Of a stretch of 12,500 nucleotides of DNA, positions 1 through 9,074 are shown piece after piece (the stretch's first letter is position 1; each line of letters begins with the position of its first letter). The position numbers and the translations under genes are program-made. A model generated the notes under the pieces. It did no database searches. It was not told where the DNA came from and was given only the letters and a program-made list of their open reading frames with translations. Source of the stretch: Salpingoeca rosetta (lineage: Eukaryota > Opisthokonta > Choanoflagellata > Craspedida > Salpingoecidae); NCBI RefSeq assembly GCF_000188695.1, contig NW_004754910.1:852926-865425 (forward strand), given 5' to 3'.

Positions 1-71
<71 letters not shown>

Positions 72-120
72 CACGCACACACACACACACGCACACACAC
101 GCACACACACACACACGCAC
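1..120. repeat. (CA)n microsatellite, TBP intron 4
   Basis: Nearly pure (CA)n for the first 64 bases, then (CA)n with scattered CG interruptions. In the TBP sense it is (GT)n beginning about 40 bases after the donor at 162. It runs to the window edge, so its full length is unknown. Confidence 0.95.
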
Positions 121-162
121 ACGAGAAGGTGAGAGCTGCAGGTGCATGTGCAAGGAACGCAC

Positions 163-1180
163 CGAAAAGCCAATCTTCTTGATGATCTTGGCAAACTTGC
201 GCGCACCGACATATGCATCCTCAGTGCTAAGAAGCATCACAAATGTACGCACACAGAGGAAGGCGAGGATGTGTGCAAATTGAACCTGGTGAGATGGCAC
301 AACTCCACAAACAAACTTGCACAATACAAATGCACACGCAAACTGCCGCGTTCATGCACACCTGCATGTATTCACAACAGCGCACACACATGTACACACA
401 CGCACACCTCTTGGCGCCGGTGCAAATGAGCTTGCCCGTGGCAAACACGAGTGCTGTGGTTCTTGGTGATCGAATCCTCATGACCACAGCAGAGAAGCGC
501 TGCAGGCGGCAACGTGTGTGGCGCATGACAGGATTCCGCTGTCAGTGTTACTGATGCCACAATGCATACGAAACCCCACTCACAATGCACTCACTCACAA
601 TACCCACACGCTCACTCACACATGCGCGCACTCACACACGCACACACGCACACAAACACAACACGTACACACACACACACAATACGTACACATGATCACA
701 CGATCACATGTTACCTTTGGGGAATATTCTGCGTTTCTCACGCTGAGTGTGATGTGCTTGAGATCCAAGTGTGTTGCCAAATTGACGGTTGCCACAATGT
801 TCCTGCAGTTGCGTATACGTGCGTGCGTGTGAATGCAAGAGTGAGAGGAAGCCGAGCACAACTGTTCGTGCCTCTCGCCACGACAACCCACCGCCCACCA
901 CCAACAACTCACCGCCCACCACCAACAACTCACCGCCCACCACCAACAACTCACCGCCCACCACCAACAACTCACCGCCCACCACCGTCGTCCCCCATTC
1001 ACACACAAACAAAGGGGGAACTTACACAACCTCCGGACGCCCAGTTTGCACAAGCGCCGAGCTTGTCTCGCCTCCCGCTGCGCTCACTGCATTCCCTGTG
1101 TTGCCTCCACTCGCAACCACAGCGCCCTGCTGCTGTGCCTGCGACTGCTTTGCCTGCTGCTGCTGTTTGCGAGCGCTCAT
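163..1180 (-). CDS. TBP: TATA-binding protein (TBP), N-terminal half, runs off left edge
   Basis: General transcription factor that binds the TATA box and nucleates TFIID, and also serves RNA polymerases I and III in the nucleus. Minus-strand exons: 1180-1026, 802-715, 499-408, 226-163, with GT-AG introns in phases 2, 0 and 2 that join without breaking frame, and a phase 0 donor after 163. Residues 1-52 are a short Gln/Ala/Gly-rich leader starting MSARKQQQQ. From residue 53 the conserved core begins (NIVATVNL), followed by [10 protein letters not shown] (74-83), [11 protein letters not shown] (88-98), [13 protein letters not shown] (100-112) and [14 protein letters not shown] (119-132). These match the first of the two TBP direct repeats. 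F83 and F100, 17 residues apart, fall at the first-repeat phenylalanine pair that intercalates into DNA. The second repeat and C-terminus lie past position 1. The start at 1180 is the first ATG of the Gln-rich exon; the frame stays open upstream, so a longer N-terminus is possible. Confidence 0.95.
600..690. repeat. CA-rich tract, TBP intron 2
   Basis: An impure (CA)n/(CACG) tract in the intron between exons 802-715 and 499-408. In TBP sense it is GT-rich and sits just downstream of the donor at 714. Confidence 0.8.
886..986 (-). repeat. 21-base minisatellite in TBP intron 1
   Basis: About five tandem copies of a 21-base unit (plus strand CACCGCCCACCACCAACAACT-like) fill much of TBP intron 1 (803-1025). 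Copies are near identical; the first is a variant. In the sense of TBP (minus strand) four of the unit junctions read GGTGAGTTG, a consensus 5' splice site, at 907-912, 928-933, 949-954 and 970-975. On the plus strand the repeat happens to be an open frame, but the surroundings show it is intron. Confidence 0.9.
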
Positions 1181-1362
1181 CGTCGTTGGTGGTTGTTGGT
1201 GGTTGGCGGCGTGGTTCGGTTCAATGCAATTTATGCTGTTGTGTCGCTCTGGAGCAGCCGACACCGACCTCCTGCGCGGCCCGCGCCACCACCGCCCCAT
1301 ATCGACTCCACACGCACGCACACACCCTTGCTCCCTCCCCTCCCCCCAAGCCAGTTGCCAGC
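1181..1362. promoter_or_regulatory. Divergent (shared) promoter between TBP and the SH2-like gene
   Basis: Only 182 bases separate the two start codons, which point away from each other, so both 5' UTRs and both core promoters must fit here or overlap the neighbouring gene. The sequence holds GGTGGTTGTTGG-type G/T repeats at about 1181-1208, a small AT-rich patch near 1222-1234, and a GC-rich stretch with CCACCGCCCC at about 1277-1300. There is no clear TATA box. A short upstream frame starting at 1224 on the plus strand overlaps the SH2-gene start; whether it is transcribed is unknown. Confidence 0.7.
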
Positions 1363-2713
1363 ATGAGTGACAGTTGCGACAGCTCTGATGTGGAGGATGA
1401 TGATGTGGGAAAGCAAACAGTAATTCAGCAACGACAGCGGTCGGATGACCGAAGGAGGGGGAAGGAGGCTCAGGAACTGGAGAAGAGGCGGCAGCTTTTC
1501 AACCAGACGATCAAGGATGAGGACGGTAACGAGAAGCCAAAGCCGCTTGAAAGGCCGAAACGTACAGACGGATACACAAACCCCAACTCGTGCCGCCCTC
1601 CTAACGGCATGGGCCTTGCTGCGAGAATGCCACGCGGCATGTCTGGTCCAGGTTATTATGATCCAACACTATCGGACTTTCCAGTTGCCAAGAAGCCCAC
1701 CAATCCCCCAAATGACAGTAATGATGGTGGTGATGACGACGGTGATGATGATGGTGGTGATGGGGACGCCAAGCGAGACCGCGAGCATGACGCCGTGCGA
1801 GGATACACAACACTGTCAGAACCGCCCAAGACCGAGACGAGTGATGGCTCGCCAGGCCAGAACAAAGAGTGGCTTGTGGATGCGGCTTGTGACGTGGAGG
1901 CACTGCTTGCTGGCAAGGCTCCTGGATCATTTGTGTTCTCTCTTGAACGGTTTCCAACGAACGAACAACGGCAGAACCCGAACTTTTCTCAGCTTCTTCT
2001 CTGTGTTGTAGACGATGACGGGCAATTCGGAAGCTTCAGCGTCAGGCGCATCAAGTTGCAGGTACTGTTTTGTGTTGGTTGCTTGGTGCATGCTTGTGTT
2101 GGTTGCTTGGTGCATGCTTGTGTTGGTTGCTCGGTTGTTTGTGTTTGTACATGCTTGTGTTCGGTTGTGCAAGCTTGTTTGTTTGTTCGTGTTTGCTGTC
2201 GACTGACATGACATGCGCCGGTTGTGTGCCCTGTTTTCGTGACCTTTAGGATGACAGCACCATGTTCGTGCTTGACGAATTCCGGATGGTTCAGCACGAG
2301 AGCGTGAGCGGCATTATCGCCCGCTTCAACGCCAACGACAAGTTGGCCAAAACGTTCCACGAAGAAACCGAGTTCAAGCTCATCGACCCTTATGGAACAA
2401 TTCCCGACGGTGAGTGGGTGAGTGGATGTGGATGTGGATGTGCGTGTGTGTGTGTGTTTGTGTATGTTGTGTGTTGTTTGTGTTGTGTGCATTTGCTTGT
2501 GTGCTCGCGTTGGCGTTCGCTTGCTTGTGGATTCACTTTGCACGTGCACCCTGCTGGGCACTTGTAATGCGCTCTTGTTGTGTGTTTTCAGGCGAGAATG
2601 TGGTCAACAACTGCGTCATTCCGGAGGAAGTTGACTCGGACGAGCTCGAAGAAGTTGTCGCCTGGGCACAGGAAGCGGAGGCACTGGCCACCCAACATGT
2701 CCTTCCCCGGTGA
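1363..2713 (+). CDS. Acidic protein with C-terminal atypical SH2-like domain
   Basis: Three exons: 1363-2061, 2250-2409 and 2592-2713, joined in phases 0 and 1, give 326 residues. Residues 1-45 are acidic then basic/Gln-rich; 112-165 is a low-complexity Asp/Gly/Asn stretch (DGGDDDGDDDGGDGD at 121-135); three tyrosine sites (Y71 in YTNP, Y98/Y99, Y148) lie in this disordered half. From W170 the pattern is SH2-like: W170, DVEALLAGKAPGSFVFS (177-193) as helix A and strand B, LLLCVVDDDG (211-220) as strand C, SVRRIKLQ (226-233) as strand D, MFVLDEF (238-244), then helix B SVSGIIARFNAND (251-263). The usual FLVR arginine is replaced: strand B reads F-V-F-S with S193 at that place. The C-terminus 298-326 is Glu/Ala-rich. 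No catalytic domain is seen, so an adaptor or scaffold role is a guess. The SH2 call rests on pattern only; orthology is unknown. The ATG at 1363 is the start that separates unique protein from repeat-like 5' sequence. Confidence 0.82.
2071..2133. repeat. 24-base tandem repeat in SH2-gene intron 1
   Basis: About 2.6 copies of a 24-base unit, TGTGTTGGTTGCTTGGTGCA followed by TGCT, near identical, starting ten bases after the donor at 2062. The intron (2062-2249) is T/G-rich on the sense strand and ends in CCTTTAG. Confidence 0.85.
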
Positions 2714-2723
2714 GATGGCTGCG

Positions 2724-2745
2724 GTGTGTGTGTCTGTGTGTCTGT

Positions 2746-2788
<43 letters not shown>

Positions 2789-2926
2789 TGTGCATGTCTG
2801 TCTGTATGTGTTTGTCTGTGTATGTACGACTGCTACGTTCTCTGCTGCTGGCTCCAACATGCGCTCGTTGTGCTCACTCACTCACACACTCACACACACA
2901 CACACACACAAACACGCGCACACACA
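2724..2926 (+). repeat. (GT)n ... (CA)n pair after the SH2-gene stop
   Basis: A (GT)n tract (about 2724-2792, then impure to 2822) is followed by about 60 bases of unique sequence and a (CA)n tract (2882-2926). The two arms are complementary and could fold as a hairpin in the transcript. They lie between a donor-like GTGAGA at 2710 and an acceptor-like CACACACAG ending at 2927, so the segment may be a facultative intron. Confidence 0.75.
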
Positions 2927-2940
2927 GGGGGCAAAGTTAA

Positions 2941-4222
2941 ATGAACACCACGCCACGCCATGCCACCCAACCAACCACCCAACCAACCAACCAACCAACC
3001 ACCCATTTCCACACGAACACACACACACACACCTTGCCTTGCCTTGCCTTACCTGTTCCTATCCTCCTGTGCATCCGTTACAGTTGTATCATGCTCCACG
3101 TTGCTTGTATCGCTCCATCGCTCGCTCGTCTTGTTCAGTGTTGTTATTTTTCATGGTCATTGCCATACGCGCGCACGCACACACACGCACGCACGCACGC
3201 ACGCACACACACACTTCCCTCGCTCACTTCCCTCTCGTCCCTCGCTCGCGCTGCCTCTCCCCTCTCTCCTGCCTTCACAAGCACACCAGCACACCACACC
3301 ATCTTGCACACAACCAACGGCCAAACACAACACACACAATTTTCTCCGCGAACCAAAACGCGACCCCCCAACCACTGCTGGTCTGTGTGGCGAAAGTTAA
3401 CTGGAATCATACATAAACATTACCACAATTTAAATAATCTGTTTGTTTGTTTTTCCCCCCTTGCTTGCTTGCTTGCGCTTCTTGCACAACGACGACAACC
3501 CGCAAAACAGGCCTCGCACAATCGCCCACAAAACAGTCAGCAAAGTCGCACACCGCCTTGATTGCTTCTGCGCAAGCGCAAAACAACGATTTCGTTGCTG
3601 TTTTGCTGTGCTTTTTGCTTCTTGCCCTTGCTTTTTTTTTTTTCGTTGGTTTTGTTGTGTTTTGTTTGTTGTGCTACTGACGAGGGGGAGGGCAACAAGG
3701 GGGGTGGTCACTTTGTGTTTGCCCTTGTTGCTTCGTGTGGTTGTTTTGCAGTTTTGTTTTGGTGTTTTGCTTTGCTTTTCGCCTTGTGTGCGCGCGCCCG
3801 AAGAAGAGGCAGAAGGCCTCGATCGCCTTGTTTTGGCTTTTCGCTTGCTTCCTTGCTGTTTTGTGCTTGTGGTGTGTCTATTTTGTTGGCCACCACTCCC
3901 TCCCTCCCTCCCTCTCTCTCCCTCACACCGTCTTGCGTGTCTTGTTCTTCGACCGTGAGTGAAGTTGTGACACGCGTTGACGTGACTGTCCTTCTTTTCG
4001 TGTTTGCGTGCCTGTTGCGTCGTCTCCCCAGCGACTGCGTGGGAGCCAGTTTACGCTCACGAGCCAGCTCCAGCACGCAATGTAAGTCGCCAAAGCGGTT
4101 CCTCTTCTTCTCGTCTGGCTGTTGTGGCTCTGCCTTTGCGGAGTACACGGTGCACGCGGTCGAGCCACTCGCCACAGATCGCTTGCTCCCAGTGCTCCGC
4201 CCGCCGTGCCGTCTACAGCCAG

Positions 4223-4287
<65 letters not shown>

Positions 4288-4642
4288 TTGCGCTTGCACT
4301 TGCGTGCCACTGCCAGCTCCAATCTCGAGCGCGTGTGTGGTGGTGCCTTCGTCACCCTGCCTCACTGATTACCCAAGCAGCTTATGGGAGCGTGCGCGTG
4401 CGTGTGTGAATGGATGTCCTTTGTCGTCAACGTGTGTGGTTGCCACATCCATATCCCCTTCCCCCACACCGCACACCGCACCAAATCGACCATCTCTCAT
4501 CTCCATCTTGCTCCTGGTTGCAGATTGCCCACCACACCATAGTAACCTTCCTCCAGATTCGATTCGCAGCAGCTCGATCCAACACAAGCAAGCAGCACGC
4601 AACACAACACACACGCCAAAAGTACAACCCACACCAACCAAT
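2941..4642 (+). other. Gene-free stretch: SH2-gene 3' end and ELAV-like 5' leader region
   Basis: No stretch here has family-like protein sequence on either strand; the long open frames are low-complexity. It holds (ACCAACC)-type repeats near 2968-3003, a (CGCA)/(CA) tract at 3170-3214, an AT-rich patch with CATAAA and AAATAAT at about 3410-3436 (possible end of the SH2 transcript or start of the next), a T-rich run near 3631, a CT-rich run at 3895-3927 and (CA)n of about 30 copies at 4224-4284. Splice-like signals at 3955 (GTGAGT donor), 4031 (CCCCAG acceptor), 4082 (GTAAGT donor) and 4523 (TTGCAG acceptor) could define untranslated leader exons of the ELAV-like gene, the last one reaching the ATG at 4643. 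Confidence 0.5.
4224..4284. repeat. (CA)n microsatellite, about 30 copies
   Basis: Pure (CA)n run upstream of the ELAV-like gene, between a possible leader donor at 4082 and a possible acceptor at 4523. Confidence 0.95.
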
Positions 4643-5303
4643 ATGGAAGGTGAGCTGAGCAGAATGTGTGGGGAGTAAGGGGAGGGGCGGAGGAGGAGTG
4701 CATCGTTTGGGAAGAGAGAAGGGCCAGCCACAAGGAAACAAGTACGGGGGGGGAACAAGCCAGTGGGGCGTATGTATCACTTGTCGTGGCATTCCTTACT
4801 TTGACACCAGTGAGTGAGTGAGATTGAAGCAAGCCCACGCTGCCGACTGACTGACTGTTGTGTATTGTCTGTCCATACATGCTGTTCTCCGCCTGTGCGG
4901 TTGCAGGTGATCCGGCAACAAAGGCTGTGCCCGCCACAACAACAACAGCAGCACCACCAACGGCCACCCCAGCCACCACAACAAACGCCGTGACGCCAAC
5001 ACCCGCTGTTCCCCAGCCGGCAACACATGCTCCCCAGCCAACAAACCCGAAAATGCAGCGCGTGTCGCCTGCAGATGACCACCAGTCCATGCAGTCTTCG
5101 CAGTCGTCTGGCACCCTGGACAGCAGCGCAGACACGCCAGAGCCCCGCAACAACCTCATCATCAACTACCTGCCACCATGTACGGCGAATACCTTTGCAG
5201 GGGAAGGGAGGTGGAGGAAGTGTGGAGGAAGGGCAGGTCAAAGGGGTCCCAGTCGAGCGTGTTGCTGCTTTGTGTGTTGCTTTGGCTTGCTGGACTGATT
5301 GTT

Positions 5304-5346
<43 letters not shown>

Positions 5347-6543
5347 GTGTGCATGTGTTTACTTGGTGGTACCTCTCACCGTGTTAACGGCTTGCCTACA
5401 CTCACCACCCCCTTGTCTTCACTCACGTCCTTGCCTGTGCCTGCACTCCCTCCCCTCTCCATGGTCATGGTGCTTTCGATTGATTGGCCAGCTGTGACGG
5501 AGAGCGACCTTCGCGAACTCTTCAAGCCCTTTGGAACCATCAAAGCGTGAGTCTTTGCTTGCATGCAGAGGCGTTGAAGACCTGCGATGCTTTAGCTTCG
5601 AGCTGTGGACGTGCGGAACGCGCACAACAATGGGGTGTCCAAGTTGGCTGCTGTTTCACCTCCACACGCTGCTTGTCCCCTTTGTTCGCCTCCAGGATCA
5701 AGATCATGACGGACCGATACACGCACAAGAGCCTTGGCTATGGCTTTGTTGAGTTTGAGACCGCCGAGGAGGCTGCCCGCGCCATCCAGGCCATGAACGG
5801 CCGCCAGTGAGTCGTTGAGTATGGCGGAAGGGGGGCTAAGTAAAAAAGAGCGTGGGAGGTGCAGGTGTCTGCTGTTGTGTGTGCGATGTCATTGGTTGCT
5901 CGCCCTGCTTGTTCTGTTTGCTGCTTGTTCTGTTTGCTGCTTCCATCCATCCTTCCTTCCTTCCCTCCATCCTTCCTTCCTTGCTTCCTTCCTTCCTTCC
6001 ATCCTTCCTTCCTTGCTTGCTTCCTTCCATCCATCCTTCCTTCCTTCCTTCCTTCCTTCCTTCCTTCCTTCCTTCCTTCCCTCCCTTGCTTTGGAACCTG
6101 TTTGGTCTTGCCCCCGCCTCCCCAACCTACTCACCCCGTTTCCCGTATTCGTCTGCCACAGGTACATGAACAAGCGCCTGAAAGTTTCGATTGCTCGCCC
6201 CTCCAGCAGCTCCATCACGGGCGCCAACCTCTACATCAAGGTCGTGCCTGCAGGCAACAGCGTGTTGGGTGTGGGCGTGGCTGGAAAGTGGCGTTTTGCT
6301 CACAACTCTCCGTACTTTCATGTGGCTATGACCCTTACAGAACCTTCCACGGACCATCACGGAGGACCAGCTCCGCGCCATCTTCAACCCGTTTGGCGAG
6401 ATCATCTCTGCTCGCCTGCTCTACGATGGGGACGTTCCAAAAGGCATTGCATTCGTCCGCTTTGACAAGGTGACTGATTCGTTGAGAAGCGACGAAAGAG
6501 GACGAGAGGCGTTTGTGTTGGGGTGAAGGTGCTGTGTGATTGC

Positions 6544-6575
<32 letters not shown>

Positions 6576-8892
6576 TTGCTCCTGCTGTTGCTCCTGCTAC
6601 TGCTTTGCTGCTTTTCCCACCTGTGCTAGCCACGCTCACACACAGACAACTAAACTTACACACCCCATCGCCATCACCACAATGCAGCGCGCTTGTGCTG
6701 AGCGGGCAGTTGCGGAGCTGAACAACACCGTCCCTGCCAACTGCTCCCAGCCAATTGCCGTCAAGTTTGCAGATACCAACAGGTGTGTATTTCTGCAGGT
6801 GTATTCGTGTAGTGGTGCGAGCGAGCACGTGATTGCACCGTTCGTCTTGTAGCTGTGCATGGGGGCGGTGGCGGTGTGCCTGTTCATGGGGGTGGGGTGC
6901 TCGGGTCATCGTTCAGCTCACCCGTTCAGCTCGCCGCACGAACCCTGCGTTGTCCCTCACGTCACCAGGCGCAGCCGCGCCCCATCAGGCTCCTCTGCAG
7001 GCATGCATCAAGGAAGCAGTACGTATCACACACCAACGTTCACATAAAATGCCTGCAAGCAAACCAAGCAACCCAAGCCAATGGTTTCATAATTTCGCGG
7101 TGCTTTCCTTGTGACCTTGTGGAGGCGACTGTTGCCAAATTAATAAGGAATGCTCACGTCGCTCCTGCCTACGCCACGTGTTGTCTTCACCGTTCCTTTG
7201 TTTTTCAACAGTGATGGCATACCCGTCCATGCCCATGCCCTATGGTGGCGGGTTCCAGCAGCCGCAGCCGCAGCCGACGATGGCTCCGCTCCAGCCGGGA
7301 TTCGTGCCCATGTCGCCCGACATGCTCCCGCCCTCCGCCCGCACCCCATACGGTGAGAAAGGCTGTCAGTATGTGAGTGTGTGTGTGGGGGGGGGAGGGA
7401 TGAATGTGTGGGGATGATGCAATGATCCCTGCATCCTTGGTGGTGTGCCTTGCACGTGGCTAACTTTTGCTTTTGCTTTTGTTTTGGTTTTGCTTGCATG
7501 CACGCATCTTCCGTGTCCAGGCTACTGCCTGTTTGTGTTCAACCTCCCGCCTTTTATGGACGAGGACGGCTTTGCTCGGCTCTTTGCCAACTTTGGTGGC
7601 GTCGTGTCCGCCTCCATCTCCCGCAAGTCGCTCAGCCAGGCCAGGGTACGTCGCGGTCTTGAGTGCATTGAGAAGGGGGGGGGGGGTGCGCTTAGCTCTG
7701 TCGTGACCCTACTTCCTCGCATGTTGTGGAGCCCCGTGCTGTTTTCAGCTCTTGGTCGCCTTTCCCCTTCTCACCCCGTGATCACCACACCACCACCGCC
7801 TCGGCTGTGACAGCGTTATGGCTTTGTGACGATGCGTGACTTTGGTGAGGCCGCCACCGCCATCCAAAACCTCAACGATTACGACGTCTTCGGCTACCGG
7901 CTCAGCGTGAGTGTGTGTGTGTGTGTGCGTTTGGGGGGGGGGAGGGTGTGTGTGTGTGTTTTGGGAGGGGGAGGGCGAGGGGTGTCAGTGTGTGCGAATG
8001 TGTATGTGGTATCATGGTTCTGTTGCGTGGTTGTTCTGCGCGTGCCTGTCTCTTAACCTGCCTCACTCACTCACTCACTCACTCACTCACTCACTCACTC
8101 ACTCACGCACTCACGCACTCACGCACGCACTCACTCACTCACGCACTCACGCACTCACGCACGCACTCACTCACTCACGCACGCACACACAAACAGGTGT
8201 CGTTCAAAAGCAACCGGCGGAATTCGCGCCACGGACACCCCAACTCGCACGCTGCACACCACGCCATGGCGCCGCCCCCACCGCCACACATGTACATGGG
8301 GCCATACGGGCATCCAATGGCCATGCCACCACACCAGATGCAGCTGCCCATGCAGATGCAAGGCCAGATTCAGGGCATGCAGGTGCAAGGGTTGCAGGCT
8401 ATGCAAGGCCAGGCTCCCATGGCCATGCAAGGCCAGGGTCCTATGGGCATGGCAGCACCGCCACCGCCCCCTCACCATCACCAGCAGCAACAGCAACCGC
8501 AGCAGCAGCAGCATATGCAAGGCGTGCCAACCAGCATCCCGTGAGTCATTTGGAGGGTAGGGGCTTGTGTTTTTCGGAGTAGGGCAGATGTGTGTGCGTG
8601 CGTGTGTCTGTGTCTGTGTCTGTGTGCGTGCGTGTGTCTATGTGCGTGTGTATGTGTGTGTGTGTGTGTTTGCCTTTTCAAGTGCCACGTGAGTGTGGTA
8701 GGGAGATGAAGGAAGAAGGTGCATGCCAGCAGACCACTCATTAGCTTATCTATGTTCTGACGCGTGTTGTGCAACTTCTCTTTTCCATCCTTTTCCATCC
8801 ATCCATCCATCCTTCCTCTTCTTCCTCTTTCTTGTTGCAGTACCGCCTACTCACATGCGGGTGCGCTTGCAGCCTCAGCGTCGCTGATGTGA
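4643..8892 (+). CDS. ELAV/Sex-lethal-like RNA-binding protein, three RRMs
   Basis: Family members bind U/AU-rich RNA and control splicing, stability and translation. Thirteen exons: 4643-4649, 4907-5179, 5492-5546, 5696-5806, 6162-6240, 6341-6469, 6688-6782, 6969-7018, 7212-7352, 7521-7645, 7814-7906, 8197-8540, 8841-8892; all junctions hold phase and give 517 residues. Residues 3-83 are Thr/Pro/Ala/Ser-rich. RRM1 about 85-162: RNP2 LIINYL (86-91), RNP1 LGYGFVEF (125-132), then NKRLKVSIARPSS. RRM2 about 171-246: RNP2 LYIKNL (172-177), PRTITEDQL, RNP1 KGIAFVRF (209-216), ending PIAVKFAD. Hinge 250-313 is Pro/Met/Gln-rich. RRM3 about 315-393: RNP2 LFVFNL (317-322), RNP1 RRYGFVTM (355-362), ending SVSFKSN. 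Spacing and the NYLP, ARPS and NLPRTIT signatures are those of ELAV/Hu and Sxl. Unlike typical Hu proteins, which end soon after RRM3, it adds a tail (394-517) rich in Met, Gln, Pro and His. The seven-base first coding exon (M-E-G) is the least certain part; M52 in exon 2 is a fallback. Confidence 0.94.
5305..5350. repeat. (GT)n in ELAV-like intron 2
   Basis: Pure (GT)n of over 20 copies in the middle of the intron 5180-5491, about 125 bases from the donor, followed by a C/T-rich acceptor half. Confidence 0.9.
5941..6087. repeat. (TTCC)n tract in ELAV-like intron 4
   Basis: About 147 bases of TTCC/ATCC/TTGC tetranucleotides on the sense strand, inside the longest intron (5807-6161), ending about 75 bases before the acceptor. 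It acts as an extended pyrimidine tract. Its purine complement makes long frames on the other strand that are not genes. Confidence 0.92.
6540..6602. repeat. (CTG)n-type trinucleotide repeat in ELAV-like intron 6
   Basis: About 21 triplets of CTG with TTG, CTC and CTA variants, within the intron 6470-6687. It is open in several frames but is not exonic, since exon 6 ends at 6469 and exon 7 begins at 6688 with exact RRM2 continuity. Confidence 0.88.
7907..8196 (+). repeat. ELAV-like intron 11: (GT)n at donor, (CTCA)n at acceptor
   Basis: The donor itself merges into GT/G-rich sequence (7907-7970), and the acceptor half (8062-8190) is an array of CTCA/CGCA tetranucleotides, ending CACACAAACAG. 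The intron splits RRM3 between LS (386) and VSFKSN. Confidence 0.85.
8588..8670. repeat. (GT)n-rich tract in ELAV-like intron 12
   Basis: Impure GT/GTCT/GTGC tract starting about 47 bases after the donor at 8541. The acceptor half of this intron holds (CCAT)n at about 8785-8812 and CTT-rich sequence before TTGCAG at 8840. Confidence 0.85.
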
Positions 8893-9022
8893 TGATGCAC
8901 GGAGGCAGACCCCCATACTGAAGCGATCAAGACAACAACCAACCACCAACCACCAACCAGCACAATCCTTACTAACCCCTGTGCTGTGGAAGTCATCCGC
9001 GTGGACACGTGCGCGATGTTCC

Positions 9023-9023
<1 letters not shown>

Positions 9024-9074
<51 letters not shown>
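9024..9074. repeat. (CAA)17 trinucleotide repeat
   Basis: Seventeen uninterrupted CAA triplets about 130 bases after the ELAV-like stop codon. It would code poly-Gln or poly-Asn if translated, but neither flank looks coding. Confidence 0.95.

Noticed and set aside
882..986. A TTHRPPP heptapeptide repeat protein on the plus strand
   Set aside because: The repeat unit is 21 bases, so it stays open by chance; it lies inside TBP intron 1 with exact phase-matched exons on both sides.
562..2211. One long 549-codon plus-strand frame through 562-2211
   Set aside because: Its first half is antisense to TBP exons and introns and crosses a CA tract and a minisatellite; only 1363-2061 behaves as a real exon.
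3562..4678. Long overlapping frames on both strands in 3562-4678
   Set aside because: They are low-complexity, read through (CA)n as His/Thr or Cys/Val, and have no family-like segments. A short segment at 4032-4081 with good splice sites does not hold frame with the ATG at 4643.
5738..6227. Lys/Glu/Gly-rich minus-strand frames
   Set aside because: They are the complement of the (TTCC)n tract in ELAV-like intron 4.
6523..6852. Separate small gene starting at 6523
   Set aside because: Only its 6688-6782 part is exonic and it completes RRM2 of the ELAV-like gene; the Cys-rich start is the CTG repeat.
8062..8190. CRISPR-like regular array of CTCA units
   Set aside because: Units are only four bases with no spacers, and the tract lies inside a spliced eukaryotic intron.
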